A stretch of DNA of 64,000 bases. Origin: CAZUAQ01 sp964618455. GTDB taxonomy: Bacteria; Planctomycetota; Phycisphaerae; UBA1845; PWPN01. The DNA lies in assembly GCA_964618455.1 (NCBI GenBank), contig CAZUAQ010000003.1, positions 62,001 through 126,000 on the forward strand. The letters are read 5' to 3'. Of this stretch, positions 18,582-27,430 are shown piece by piece. Within the stretch, counting starts at the first letter, position 1. Each line of letters starts with the position of its first letter. The translations under genes were made by a program, and so were the position numbers. The notes below the pieces were generated by a model. The model saw nothing but the letters and a program-made list of their open reading frames with translations. It searched no databases and was not told where the DNA came from.

Positions 18582-20575
18582 CCGGGTACGTCTGTCATGA
18601 TGGTCTGCCCGACGCGTATCGACGGCTGGGCCGGAGGATGGTGTCCACGCTGCGCCATCGCGGCCCCGACGATCTCGATGATGTCCATGATCGCTATGCC
18701 ACGCTCGGGCACGCGCGACTCAGTATTGTCGATCTTGATGCCGGCAGGCAGCCGCTGACCAACGAGACGGGGTCACTTCACCTCATCGCCAACGGCGAAA
18801 TCTACAACTACCGTACATTGCGAGAAGATCTGATCGCGCGCGGACATCGCTTTCGCACGAACAGCGACTGCGAAGTCATCCTCCACCTGTACGAAGAGCA
18901 CGGCATGGATTTCGTCGGGTATCTCAACGGCATGTTCGCCATCGCGCTGTGGGATGCCGCTCAACGCAAGCTGATCCTCGTGCGTGATCGTCTCGGCATC
19001 AAGCCGCTCTATTACTCCGCCAGGGGACGTGAGATTCGATTCGGCTCGGAGTTGAAGGCGATCCTCGCGGATCCGCGTGTATCAGCGGAGATCGATGCCG
19101 AAGCGATCGTGGATTACCTGACCTTCGGTCATGTGCCCGCGCCGCGGAGCATCTATCGCCAGATTCGCAAGCTCGAACCGGGCCACATGCTGATCGCCAC
19201 CGAAGCGGGTGCTGCGCTTCATCGCTACTGGGAGATGCCGACTGATCGCGACGGGGTCGAGGAGGACTGGGATCAGGACGCCACACGTCTCCATCGGATG
19301 AGTGAAGCGTTCGAAGCGCTGCTTGAAGATGCGGTCCGGTTGCGCTTGATGGCGGATGTTCCGCTCGGCGCGTTTCTCTCCGGCGGCGTGGATTCCACAG
19401 CCGTCGTGGCCGCCATGACCCGCGCGCACGCCGGGAGCGTGTTGACGCATACGGTGGGTTTCAACGACGCAGGGTTCGATGAGCGCGACCCGGCGCGGAC
19501 CGTAGCACGCCTGCTCGGGACGGATCATCGCGAACTCTCGGTCACACCGGATGCGGTCGGCACGGCACAGTTGCTGGCGAAACATTTTGACGAGCCTTTT
19601 GCGGATTCGTCCGCCATTCCGACATACTACCTGTCGAAGGCAGCGCGTGAACGTGTCACCGTTGCTCTGGCAGGGGATGGCGGCGATGAGATGCTGGCCG
19701 GTTACCGCCGTTACCGCTTCGACATGGCTGAGCATCAGATGCGCACGCTCGCGCCGAGCTGGCTTCGCCGCTCCACCTGTGGCGTGGCGGGGTGGTTGTA
19801 CCCCAAGGCGGACTGGCTGCCGCGTCCGCTGCGCGCCAAGCGTACGCTGCAGAACATCGCCTGCGACGACGTCACCGGTCACATGCGAAGCGTGGCGATC
19901 CAGGCGGGCACCCTGCCAGACCAATGGTTGCACTCGGATCGCCGGGAAGGGCTCAGAGAATACGATCCGTTCCTGCACGCGCGCACCCTCTTTGCCCGCT
20001 ACCCGTCGCAACATCTGCTGAACCGCCTGCTGTACCTCGATATGAAAACGCTCATGGTCGATGACATCCTCACCAAGGTGGATCGCATGAGCATGGCGGT
20101 CGGCCTCGAGGTACGCGTGCCTCTGCTGGATCACCGAATCGTCGAGCTGGCGTCGCGCATGCCGCCGACGCTCAAGCTGGACGGGTCGGTCGGCAAGGTC
20201 GTCCTTCGGAAGGCCCTGGGGCGCCGATTGAACGATGAGATCGCCCGCCGCCCGAAGCGCGGATTCGATGTGCCCATGGATCCATGGTTCCGCGGGCCGC
20301 TTCGTGAAATGGCCAACGATCTTCTCGGCTGTCGATCCTCGTGGCATCGGGAATGGATTCGCCCGGAGGTGGCGGAGTCGCTGTTGAACGCGCATCAAAA
20401 GGGAACCGGCCAGCACGGACATGAACTGTGGACGTTGCTTTCGCTCGAGCTGTGGGCGCGCACGGTCAAGGATCGTGCCACGGATGCGTCTCAACCTGTC
20501 TCCTCCACGGATCGGATCACGACACCGGCAGAGCAATCAGCAGACCGCCATGAACCCGTGACGGCAGGACGATAA
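18569..20575 (+). CDS. asnB: Glutamine-hydrolysing asparagine synthase / exosortase-associated amidotransferase
   Basis: A 668-residue protein starting MCGIAGYVCHDG at 18569 behind GGGAGGGGG. Cys2 is the class II glutamine amidotransferase nucleophile, RHRGPDD and ANGEIYNYRTLREDL are the glutaminase substrate-binding segments, and GAFLSGGVDSTAVVAAM near residue 270 is the ATP PP-loop of the synthetase half. It is complete, unlike the AsnB-like protein at 6503. In polysaccharide loci of this type such proteins are thought to amidate uronic acids or other acidic sugars rather than to make free asparagine (TIGR03108-like). True asparagine synthetase is the alternative. The last 40 residues are a polar tail. 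Confidence 0.85.
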   Translation: MCGIAGYVCHDGLPDAYRRLGRRMVSTLRHRGPDDLDDVHDRYATLGHARLSIVDLDAGRQPLTNETGSLHLIANGEIYNYRTLREDLIARGHRFRTNSDCEVILHLYEEHGMDFVGYLNGMFAIALWDAAQRKLILVRDRLGIKPLYYSARGREIRFGSELKAILADPRVSAEIDAEAIVDYLTFGHVPAPRSIYRQIRKLEPGHMLIATEAGAALHRYWEMPTDRDGVEEDWDQDATRLHRMSEAFEALLEDAVRLRLMADVPLGAFLSGGVDSTAVVAAMTRAHAGSVLTHTVGFNDAGFDERDPARTVARLLGTDHRELSVTPDAVGTAQLLAKHFDEPFADSSAIPTYYLSKAARERVTVALAGDGGDEMLAGYRRYRFDMAEHQMRTLAPSWLRRSTCGVAGWLYPKADWLPRPLRAKRTLQNIACDDVTGHMRSVAIQAGTLPDQWLHSDRREGLREYDPFLHARTLFARYPSQHLLNRLLYLDMKTLMVDDILTKVDRMSMAVGLEVRVPLLDHRIVELASRMPPTLKLDGSVGKVVLRKALGRRLNDEIARRPKRGFDVPMDPWFRGPLREMANDLLGCRSSWHREWIRPEVAESLLNAHQKGTGQHGHELWTLLSLELWARTVKDRATDASQPVSSTDRITTPAEQSADRHEPVTAGR

Positions 20576-20600
20576 GCGGCTTACGGAGAACGGAAACGGC

Positions 20601-21881
20601 ATGCATGTGTTGACGACGAGCTTGTGTTACCCCTCGGCCACCCATCCGGATCAGGGTGTGTTCATCCAGCGCCGCGCCCGCGCCGTGAACGAACTTCCCG
20701 CCACGCGCGTCGATGTGATTTCTCCTCAGCCATGCTGTCCCCTGCTTCGACCAAAGTCTCCGCTGAGAAGTGTGACGGAACCACTGCCGACGGTCTACCC
20801 ACGGATGTTCAGCGCGCCACTGCTCAGCCGCGTGGCGGACGGATGGTGCTATGCCCGGGCACTCGAGCGCGCCGTTCGAACGCAGGAGTCCTTGCGCGCG
20901 GCGCGTCCCGATCTGCTGGATGCCCATTTCGTATATCCGGATGGCGTGGGCGCCTGGCTCGCGGGCAGGCGGCTTCATCTTCCGGTTTGCGTGACTGTTC
21001 GCGGAAAGATCGTCTCACTCTCGCGTCGCACCCTGCGGCGCTGGCAGATCCAGCACATGCTGCGGGGAGTCGAGGCGCGCATGGCGGTCAGCCGATCGCT
21101 CGAAGGCTGGGTGCATCGGGTAGCGGGCAGCGATCTCGTGGTTGATGTCATTCCCAACGGGATCGACACCCGCGCGTTCCATCTCGTTCATCGTGATGAA
21201 GCCCGGGCCGCCATTGGATGGCCGACGGATGCGCGTTACATTCTCGCCGTGGGACACCTTCAGCATCTCAAAGGTTTTGACCGGCTGGTGCGGATATGGA
21301 GCGAAGTGCGCGATGCGCTGGGCGATGCCCGTCTCATGCTCGTGGGCAGCGAACGCGGCGAACACGCCTTCGCCAGGCAGTTACGGGATGACATCCATCG
21401 CGTGAATCAGGATGCGGGCAAGCGCGTGATCGATTATGCGGGTGTCGTGCCGCCAGGCGTACTCAACGTCATGTACAACGCCGCCGATATCTCCGTGGTT
21501 GCATCGCGCTCCGAGGGCTGGTGCAACGCCATCAGTGAGTCGCTGGCAGTGGGGACGCCGGTCGTGGCTACGGACGTGGGTGGAAATGCCGAGCAACTCT
21601 GCTCGACGGAACTCGGGCGACTGGTTCCCAACGGAAACGAGCGCGCCTTGGCGTCCGCGATTGTCGAAGCGGTAGCCTACCCGTGGAATCGCGTGCTCAT
21701 ATCGGCTCATGGTTCCGCGCGTCGCTGGTCGCACGTGGCCGAAGAGGTCATGGCGGTCTATCGCCGTACGGTGGAGCAGTGGGTGATCCGCGCCGAGCCC
21801 GATCGCCGAAGAATGCGCGAAGCGCGCCGCCGCCTGGCCGACGACATCGCCACGGCGCCCTGGCAGGAGGCGTCGTCATGA
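20601..21881 (+). CDS. Glycosyltransferase family 4
   Basis: A 426-residue GT-B enzyme with a start at 20601. The N terminus MHVLTTSLCYPSATHPDQGVFIQRRARAV matches the WcaL/teichuronic-type GT4 group in which H-P-x-x-G-x-F replaces the G-G loop. VIPNGIDTRAF, ILAVGHLQHLKGFDRLVRIW and ADISVVASRSEGWCNAISESLAVGTPVVATDVGG give the donor-binding half. Only 25 bases separate it from the asparagine synthase gene, and its stop overlaps the next ATG by four bases. Confidence 0.88.
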   Translation: MHVLTTSLCYPSATHPDQGVFIQRRARAVNELPATRVDVISPQPCCPLLRPKSPLRSVTEPLPTVYPRMFSAPLLSRVADGWCYARALERAVRTQESLRAARPDLLDAHFVYPDGVGAWLAGRRLHLPVCVTVRGKIVSLSRRTLRRWQIQHMLRGVEARMAVSRSLEGWVHRVAGSDLVVDVIPNGIDTRAFHLVHRDEARAAIGWPTDARYILAVGHLQHLKGFDRLVRIWSEVRDALGDARLMLVGSERGEHAFARQLRDDIHRVNQDAGKRVIDYAGVVPPGVLNVMYNAADISVVASRSEGWCNAISESLAVGTPVVATDVGGNAEQLCSTELGRLVPNGNERALASAIVEAVAYPWNRVLISAHGSARRWSHVAEEVMAVYRRTVEQWVIRAEPDRRRMREARRRLADDIATAPWQEASS

Positions 21882-23266
21882 ACCGGTGGGTGGCGGGGCA
21901 GGTAATCTGGCCATGGACGGAGCGGCTGCGCGGGCGCGACACGATGCGCCGCCTGTGTTGCCTGCTGCGGACCGACACCGCCTCGGCGGATGAACTGCAT
22001 CACTTGCAGAATACAAAACTTCGAATGCTGTTGAAACTGGCGGAGGAACACTGCCCGTTCTACGCGCGTCGTTTTCGCGACGCGAACCTCGATCCGCGTG
22101 ATCCGCACCTGACCCTCGAATCTCTCCGCGCATTGCCGACGCTGAGGCGTGACGACATCCGTGAGAATCTTGACGAACTCACCTGGTCCTCGGCGCAGCC
22201 CGCTCCGGCCGGACCACCGGTTCCACATCATACCGGCGGTTCCACGGGCGAACCGTTAAAGTTCCACATCGACCGGGCGCGCCAGTCCGCCGATTGGGCC
22301 GCCCGCTTTCGCGCACGATCCTGGTGGCGCGTGCAGCCCGGCGATCCCGAGATGCTCTTCTGGGGTACGCCGTTCAAGTACGGCTTGGTCGAACGGTTGC
22401 GCCGCGTTCGGGATGGACTGCTCAATCAGCACATCTTCAGTGCCTTCGAGATGAACGAGCAGCGCGTCCATGCGTATCTCCGGCGGATGGCGCAGATCGG
22501 ACCGCGCTGCATTTACGGCTATGCAACGAGCGTCGCACTCATCGCGCGCCACGCGCGCGAACGCGGGTTCCCGAACATTCAGCATGCCACGCGACGACTG
22601 CGTGCGGTGTTCGTGACGGGGGAAACGTTGCTTGACCAGGACCGCGCATTGATCGCCACGACATTCGGCGTACCGGTGGTCAATGAATACGGCGCGCGCG
22701 ACGCCGGATTGATGGCGCTGCAATGCCCGCAAGGTACACTGCACGTGCCGCAGGAAAACGTCGTCGTCGAGATCCTTGACACGCATTCCGATCGCCCCGC
22801 CGCACCGGGCGAGTTGGGCGAAGTGACGGTAACCTATCTCGAAAACTTCGCCATGCCCTTCATCCGCTATCGCGTGGGGGATCTCAGTCGGCAGGGGGTG
22901 CACTTGTCGAAGCCCTGCGCGTGTGGCCGATCGCACATGAGGCTCGATGATCTGCATGGGCGCGTGACCGATCAGATCGTGACGCGGCAGGGGGATCGCA
23001 TGACGCGCATGCATGCGTTATCACTGATCTACGTGCTGCGCGAGGTGGAAGGCATTCGACAGTTTCGTGTTATCCAGAACACGATCGATTCACTCGATGT
23101 CGAGCTCGTGGCGGGAGACGCGTTTACACCTCAGCGGGAGCGCGGCCTGGTGGCGGCACTGCAAGAACGGCTCGGGCCGCACGTCGACATTCATATCCAT
23201 CGGACCCGCGCTATTCCTGCGAGCCGTTCGGGCAAGCACGCCTGTGTGGTCTCGCACGTCGCCTGA
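21878..23266 (+). CDS. CapK/PaaK-like adenylate-forming enzyme
   Basis: Predicted 462 residues from the ATG at 21878 with AGGAGG seven bases upstream. HHTGGSTGEPLKFHID is the phosphate-binding loop of phenylacetate-CoA-ligase-like adenylating enzymes (S/T-G-G-S-T-G-x-P), VVNEYGARDAGLMALQC is the A5-like Y-G-x-x-E/D segment, and PFIRYRVGDLSR is the A8-like R-Y-x-x-G-D motif. A cysteine cluster CACGRSH follows, as in PaaK. CapK-like members are common in capsule and exopolysaccharide loci with unknown substrate. Last gene of the long + operon; it may activate an acid that is attached to the glycan, an inference. Confidence 0.82.
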   Translation: MNRWVAGQVIWPWTERLRGRDTMRRLCCLLRTDTASADELHHLQNTKLRMLLKLAEEHCPFYARRFRDANLDPRDPHLTLESLRALPTLRRDDIRENLDELTWSSAQPAPAGPPVPHHTGGSTGEPLKFHIDRARQSADWAARFRARSWWRVQPGDPEMLFWGTPFKYGLVERLRRVRDGLLNQHIFSAFEMNEQRVHAYLRRMAQIGPRCIYGYATSVALIARHARERGFPNIQHATRRLRAVFVTGETLLDQDRALIATTFGVPVVNEYGARDAGLMALQCPQGTLHVPQENVVVEILDTHSDRPAAPGELGEVTVTYLENFAMPFIRYRVGDLSRQGVHLSKPCACGRSHMRLDDLHGRVTDQIVTRQGDRMTRMHALSLIYVLREVEGIRQFRVIQNTIDSLDVELVAGDAFTPQRERGLVAALQERLGPHVDIHIHRTRAIPASRSGKHACVVSHVA

Positions 23267-23389
23267 CAATCTCCACTCGATTTCAGGCATTGTTCCCCGT
23301 GAAGTGGAGTCGACTGATGATCTCCGGAGCGCACCAGCGCACAGAGATCGGGGGCAAGCAAACCAGTGACGTTGTGAAAAGAGCAGGCG

Positions 23390-24187
23390 TTACCAGCGCA
23401 GATCGCGATTGGGAACCACGATGAGCGACCGTTCGCGGTTCTCGAGTGCCCGGTCACGCCACAAACTCGGCTGGGTTGTGGCCGGGGGCCGGTCGCGCGT
23501 GATCAGATCGGCGACGCAACGCCGGGCTTGAAGCTCGAATCGACGAGCCGCGAGATACTGCGGATCGCGATGCCGGAGATCCTCTTTGAAGCGGTCACGG
23601 TGTGGAGGCTCGTAGTTCTCCGGGCTCGCCTGGGCTCGAATGCAGGCAACCGGGCGGCCCGTGCCGGTGTCGAGAATAACGCCGGAATAGGCGGAATCGT
23701 AGGGGGTCGACCGACTTGGACCGTAGAGCAGGCAAAGCGTGGCATTCAGATTCCGCGCGACCGTGTTGATCTCATCATGGGTCGCTTCCGGCCATGTCAA
23801 CGCGGCGGCATCGAGCACGATGACTTCGCGGATCGGTGCCATGCGCGTGAACAAGGCATTCCAGTGGGTGGCTTCCTCTTCCTTGATCGTTTCCACACGC
23901 CATCGCGTGCGATCGCCGTCATCAGTGATGCGAACCGGGCCGGGAGGCGTCAGCCGCGCCACAGCGATCGCACACGGAAACCGCCCGACCGTCGGTTCGG
24001 ACTGCACGATCGTGTATCCCGTCTCGGACATGGAGTCGAGTTGGGCATCGATCTCTCCGGCGGGCATGGCCGGACCGGTATCGTAGACGAGAGCCTTTTT
24101 CTTCGGCCCGCATCCGGTCATGGCAATGACGGCAAGGCTGAACACGATCAGACACGAGAGTCGCAGCAAGTGTGTAGACATCGGCAT
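23390..24187 (-). CDS. Predicted lipoprotein of unknown function
   Basis: The protein has 265 residues from the ATG at 24187, chosen because GGGGAA lies seven bases upstream; a longer frame to 24250 lacks this. The N terminus is basic then hydrophobic and ends in LAVIAMTGC, a lipobox, so Cys22 or so should be lipidated. The rest is soluble with no motif recognised; residues around IREVIVLDAAALTWPEATHDEINTVARNLNATLCLLYG look like an alpha/beta fold, possibly a nucleotide- or LpoB/TolB-like domain. It lies on the opposite strand between the two polysaccharide gene groups and converges with the CapK gene. Possibly an envelope accessory protein; function not known. Confidence 0.72.
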   Translation of the reverse strand: MPMSTHLLRLSCLIVFSLAVIAMTGCGPKKKALVYDTGPAMPAGEIDAQLDSMSETGYTIVQSEPTVGRFPCAIAVARLTPPGPVRITDDGDRTRWRVETIKEEEATHWNALFTRMAPIREVIVLDAAALTWPEATHDEINTVARNLNATLCLLYGPSRSTPYDSAYSGVILDTGTGRPVACIRAQASPENYEPPHRDRFKEDLRHRDPQYLAARRFELQARRCVADLITRDRPPATTQPSLWRDRALENRERSLIVVPNRDLRW

Positions 24188-24455
24188 TATCGATTCCCCG
24201 ATCATCGGCCGGCGAAGCCGCATCGTGTGTAGAGGACATCCATATGCCATTTATCGGCATCTCGTCCGGTCGATTCAGCTACTTCGGTCGAGGGTTCCAC
24301 GTTTTATGGGATGGGCCGGCCGTCGAGGTCGCCAGCGTCCCATAATGCAGGCTTGTTCACCAGACAAGAGGCGTGTTTTAACAATCCCTGCGTAACATAA
24401 CTTACCCCTCCCACGTCCCGCGCCGATAACACCCATGGACTGACCAGGAGACCCG

Positions 24456-25964
24456 ATGGTGGGGTTTGATTCCACATCACGCAGCGCTGCATTGCAGCCT
24501 AAGCCACTTACGCCGGCCGAGCAGAGACGCGGCCGATTGCGTCTGGTACCCGATCTGCAAGCGCGCACCTCAACCCGCTGGAACTGGATCGGCTCGATCG
24601 GTGGGACGTTGCTCGAAATGCCCTGGCCGATCTGGGGCGTGATCGATCTGATCCTGCTGACGGCGGGGATCTTCTTCGGGTACGAATTCTACGTCTGGCG
24701 ACTGAAAGCCGAGTGGATCCAGTTCAGTTGGCTGCAGACCTGCTTTGTGGCCGCCCCCGCCTTCCTGATGGCGGGACTGGTCTTCGGGCTTTACGAGCAG
24801 CAGACGCTGCTTCGGCGCTCCCGCGCGGTGGCCCGTTCGATACTGACCACGCTCGCGACCCTGGCGATCACGTACCTGGTGATTTATTTCTTCATGTACT
24901 CGACGCAGAGCCGGCGCGTGCTCTTCCTCGCGGGGGCGGTCTATCTCCTCGCGGGTCCCTCCTTGAGACTCCTCGTCTGCTGGTGTCTGAACAGCTCGAA
25001 CCGCCGCTTCCTCATCGTCGGAACCGATCGCAAATCGCGGCTCTCGCCGGACGGCCTGGGCGACGGGCTTTCCCGTCGTTACAAGCTGGTCGGCTACATC
25101 GCCACCGATCCCATCGAAATGGGACGGCCGATCAACAACAGCCGCGTCATCGGCACGCTGGACGATATCGAGCGCATCTGCCTGGAGCACGACGTGCACG
25201 AGGTCGTGGTCGGTCCCGGTCCGGCCAAACATCCGCACACCATAGATCGCTCACTCGCCTGTCTCAAGCTGGGCTGCCGCGTGACCAACCTGTCCACGTT
25301 CTACGAGCAGGTGCTCTCCGAGGTTCCCCTGGCCCATCTGGAGCCGCAGTGGTTTCTCTTCGCGGATCTCAAGCATTACCGCGAGGCGCAGTTGATCATG
25401 AAGCGGCTGTTCGACAGCACGTGCGCGATCATCGGCCTGGTACTGACATTGCCGTTCTGGCCTCTGGTGGCGTTGCTCATCAAGCTCGACAGTCACGGTC
25501 CCGTCTTCTATTCCCAGCGCCGGGTCGGCCTGAACGGCAAAGTTTTCAAGATCTTCAAGTTTCGCACCATGGTCCAGGATGCGGAAGCCGCCGGCCACAG
25601 CTGGGCGGTGCGGAATGATCCGCGCATCACGCGCCTCGGGTGGTATCTGCGCAAGTCGCGCATCGACGAACTGCCGCAGTTGTGGAATATTCTGATCGGT
25701 CAGATGTCCGTGGTCGGACCGCGCCCGGAGCGCCCGGAGTTTGTCGAGGAGCTGGCCGGCACCATCCGGTTTTACAACGAACGTCATCTCATCAAGCCGG
25801 GATTGACCGGCTGGGCTCAGATCAACTATCCCTACGGCGCGAGCGTCGACGATGCCCGCCGCAAGCTCCAGCTCGATCTCTGGTACATCAAGCACATGTC
25901 CCTGGAGCAGGACCTCGCCATCCTGTTGCGGACCATCGGGACCGTCTGCCTGGGTTCGCGGTAG
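24456..25964 (+). CDS. Polyprenyl-phosphate sugar-1-phosphate transferase (EpsB_2-like)
   Basis: A 502-residue membrane protein with AGGAG five bases before the ATG at 24456. About four hydrophobic spans occupy residues 45-180, then a CoA-binding-like soluble section (RRFLIVGTDRKSR) and from about residue 310 the bacterial sugar transferase domain: a further span, FKFRTMVQDAE, LRKSRIDELPQLWNILIGQMSVVGPRPERPEFV and LIKPGLTGWAQINYPYGASVDDA. The D-E-L-P-Q and G-P-R-P motifs are catalytic. It should start repeat-unit synthesis by moving a sugar-1-phosphate to undecaprenyl phosphate at the cytoplasmic membrane face. The family is the one linked to PEP-CTERM systems (TIGR03013-like). Confidence 0.9.
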   Translation: MVGFDSTSRSAALQPKPLTPAEQRRGRLRLVPDLQARTSTRWNWIGSIGGTLLEMPWPIWGVIDLILLTAGIFFGYEFYVWRLKAEWIQFSWLQTCFVAAPAFLMAGLVFGLYEQQTLLRRSRAVARSILTTLATLAITYLVIYFFMYSTQSRRVLFLAGAVYLLAGPSLRLLVCWCLNSSNRRFLIVGTDRKSRLSPDGLGDGLSRRYKLVGYIATDPIEMGRPINNSRVIGTLDDIERICLEHDVHEVVVGPGPAKHPHTIDRSLACLKLGCRVTNLSTFYEQVLSEVPLAHLEPQWFLFADLKHYREAQLIMKRLFDSTCAIIGLVLTLPFWPLVALLIKLDSHGPVFYSQRRVGLNGKVFKIFKFRTMVQDAEAAGHSWAVRNDPRITRLGWYLRKSRIDELPQLWNILIGQMSVVGPRPERPEFVEELAGTIRFYNERHLIKPGLTGWAQINYPYGASVDDARRKLQLDLWYIKHMSLEQDLAILLRTIGTVCLGSR

Positions 25965-26010
25965 CGCTGTTCGAGACAGCAAGAGCAATGATCTTCGGTG
26001 AGGTCGACGC

Positions 26011-26235
26011 ATGTCATCTTCAATGCTCATGGCCGGGAGCAGACGCAGCTTCGAGTTTTTCAACGGGCTCTGGGAGGGCGATCCCGGCGCCTGGACGACG
26101 CTGGGGATCATTGTCGCCATCATCATCGGATTGGCGGTTGCCGAAAAGGTCTTCGGCTTCAAGATCCCCACCAGGAAGGAACGTCACCGGGCAGGCGAAC
26201 GCAAGTTCGTGCTTTTCAAGTACGAGCGCGACTGA
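26011..26235 (+). CDS. Small single-span membrane protein
   Basis: Only 74 residues. A hydrophobic stretch TLGIIVAIIIGLAVAEKVFG around residues 30-50 is one membrane span, and the C-terminal part is basic (PTRKERHRAGERKF). The ATG at 26011 has a weak GGTGAGG upstream. It sits 46 bases after the sugar-phosphate transferase and before the Alg14-like gene, so it may anchor or help one of them; in Alg14 proteins a membrane anchor is normally part of the chain. I do not recognise a family, and the gene call rests on position and composition. Confidence 0.5.
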   Translation: MSSSMLMAGSRRSFEFFNGLWEGDPGAWTTLGIIVAIIIGLAVAEKVFGFKIPTRKERHRAGERKFVLFKYERD

Positions 26236-26384
26236 CCCCGACATCCATCCGGTTCTTCGAGGGAGCTTGCCCCAGGCCGAATCTTGACGCGCTTATCGGA
26301 CGACCCCGACCTGATGAGAAATGAACTCCGTCCACTTCGTTGCCGATAACTTCTTACGGATCTGCGACGGACGGAGTACGATTC

Positions 26385-26906
26385 ATGAACCGAAACAAGC
26401 CGCTCTTGTTGATCACGATCTCCGGTGGGGGATGGTACAACGAATGCTGCAGGGTTGTGGATCGCCTGCCGGCGGACCGCTTCCGCATTGCTTATGTGTA
26501 CGGATACCACGCACTGGACTACGCCGGTGAAACGCTGCCCATGCCCAAGCCCGGCGATCGCTACGGCATGTACTATTATCTCGGTCCGACGCGGAAGCAG
26601 CGGGGCCGGATGCTCGCCAACCTGTGGCGAGTCACGCGCAGCGTCTATGAAGCGTATGGTCTGCTGAGGCAGGTGCGTCCCGAGGCGGTACTCGCCATCG
26701 GCAACAGCATGGCGGTCCCGCTGGGGATCGCCTGCCGGTTGCTCGGTATCCGCTGCATCTTCCTCGAGTCGATCACGAGGGCGCACCGGCCGTCCCTGAC
26801 CGCCCGGATTCTCGACCGGATGAAGCTCGCGTCAAAGCTCTATGTGCAGTGGCCGGGCCTCCAGTCGCGGTTGCGTCACGCCACGTACGCGGGAGGAGTC
26901 CTGTGA
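26385..26906 (+). CDS. Alg14/PssD-like subunit of a split glycosyltransferase
   Basis: A 173-residue protein; the ATG at 26385 has GGAG eight bases upstream. LLLITISGGGWYNECCRVVDRL begins like Alg14/PssD, EpsE and related proteins (normally S-G-G-H), and the body AVLAIGNSMAVPLGIACRLLGIRCIFLESITRAHRPSLTARIL followed by KLYVQWPGL is the diagnostic Alg14 fold with the E-S-x-x-R and Q-W-P elements. The partner gene is directly downstream with a GTGA overlap. The pair should form a GT-B enzyme that adds the second sugar to the lipid-linked primer, with this half holding the acceptor and membrane side. Confidence 0.82.
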   Translation: MNRNKPLLLITISGGGWYNECCRVVDRLPADRFRIAYVYGYHALDYAGETLPMPKPGDRYGMYYYLGPTRKQRGRMLANLWRVTRSVYEAYGLLRQVRPEAVLAIGNSMAVPLGIACRLLGIRCIFLESITRAHRPSLTARILDRMKLASKLYVQWPGLQSRLRHATYAGGVL

Positions 26907-27370
26907 TCGTCGTCACCGTGGGAACACAGCATTTCGACGAGTTGATCCTCGAGGTCGATCGCCTCGCGGGCAGCGGCGTGATCGACGAGCGCGTGGTGGC
27001 CCAGGTCGGCACCTCCACCGTCACCCCGCAACACATCGAGCACTTTGCCTTCGATCCCAGCCCGAGCGATCACATTCGCCACATGGCGCGCGACGCCCGG
27101 CTGATCATCTCCCATGCCGGGACGGGCTCGCTCTGTGAGTTGATCGACCTGGGCAAACCCTTCATCGCCGTGGTCAACGATACGAAAGCCGAGAACCACC
27201 AGCTCGAGTTCTGCGAAGCGTTGTCGGAGCGTTACGACTTCTGCTGGGTCAGCTCGCCGAAGGAACTGGGCAAGGCGCTGCCGCAAGCCAGGCCCGCCAC
27301 GCCGAAAGGAAGGGATACGCTGGACCGACTCGTCGACGACCTCTGCGCCTACCTGGAGTGTGGGGCATGA
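26903..27370 (+). CDS. Alg13/PssE-like subunit of a split glycosyltransferase
   Basis: A 155-residue protein from a GTG at 26903 with GGGAGGAG upstream, overlapping the Alg14-like stop by four bases. IVVTVGTQHFDELILEVDRL matches the start of Alg13 and PssE, and HMARDARLIISHAGTGSLCELIDLGKPFIAVVND is the C-terminal GT28 donor-binding segment (S-H-A-G-x-G-S). It supplies the nucleotide-sugar site and needs the Alg14-like protein next door. In single-chain relatives such as MurG the two halves are fused. Confidence 0.85.
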   Translation: MIVVTVGTQHFDELILEVDRLAGSGVIDERVVAQVGTSTVTPQHIEHFAFDPSPSDHIRHMARDARLIISHAGTGSLCELIDLGKPFIAVVNDTKAENHQLEFCEALSERYDFCWVSSPKELGKALPQARPATPKGRDTLDRLVDDLCAYLECGA

Positions 27371-27430
27371 TCCGGAACGACGGAGTGCGTGGCCTCGCCC
27401 ACCGAGGCCATGGCAACCCAGGATGAAACC

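Noticed and set aside
19082..20536. Long open frame on the minus strand (484 codons)
   Set aside because: Antisense to the asparagine synthase gene; no motif or start signal.
24304..24345. Inverted repeat TTATGGGA/TCCCATAA upstream of the sugar-phosphate transferase gene
   Set aside because: Arms are 8 bases with a 26-base spacer and no other promoter element nearby; too weak to call an operator.
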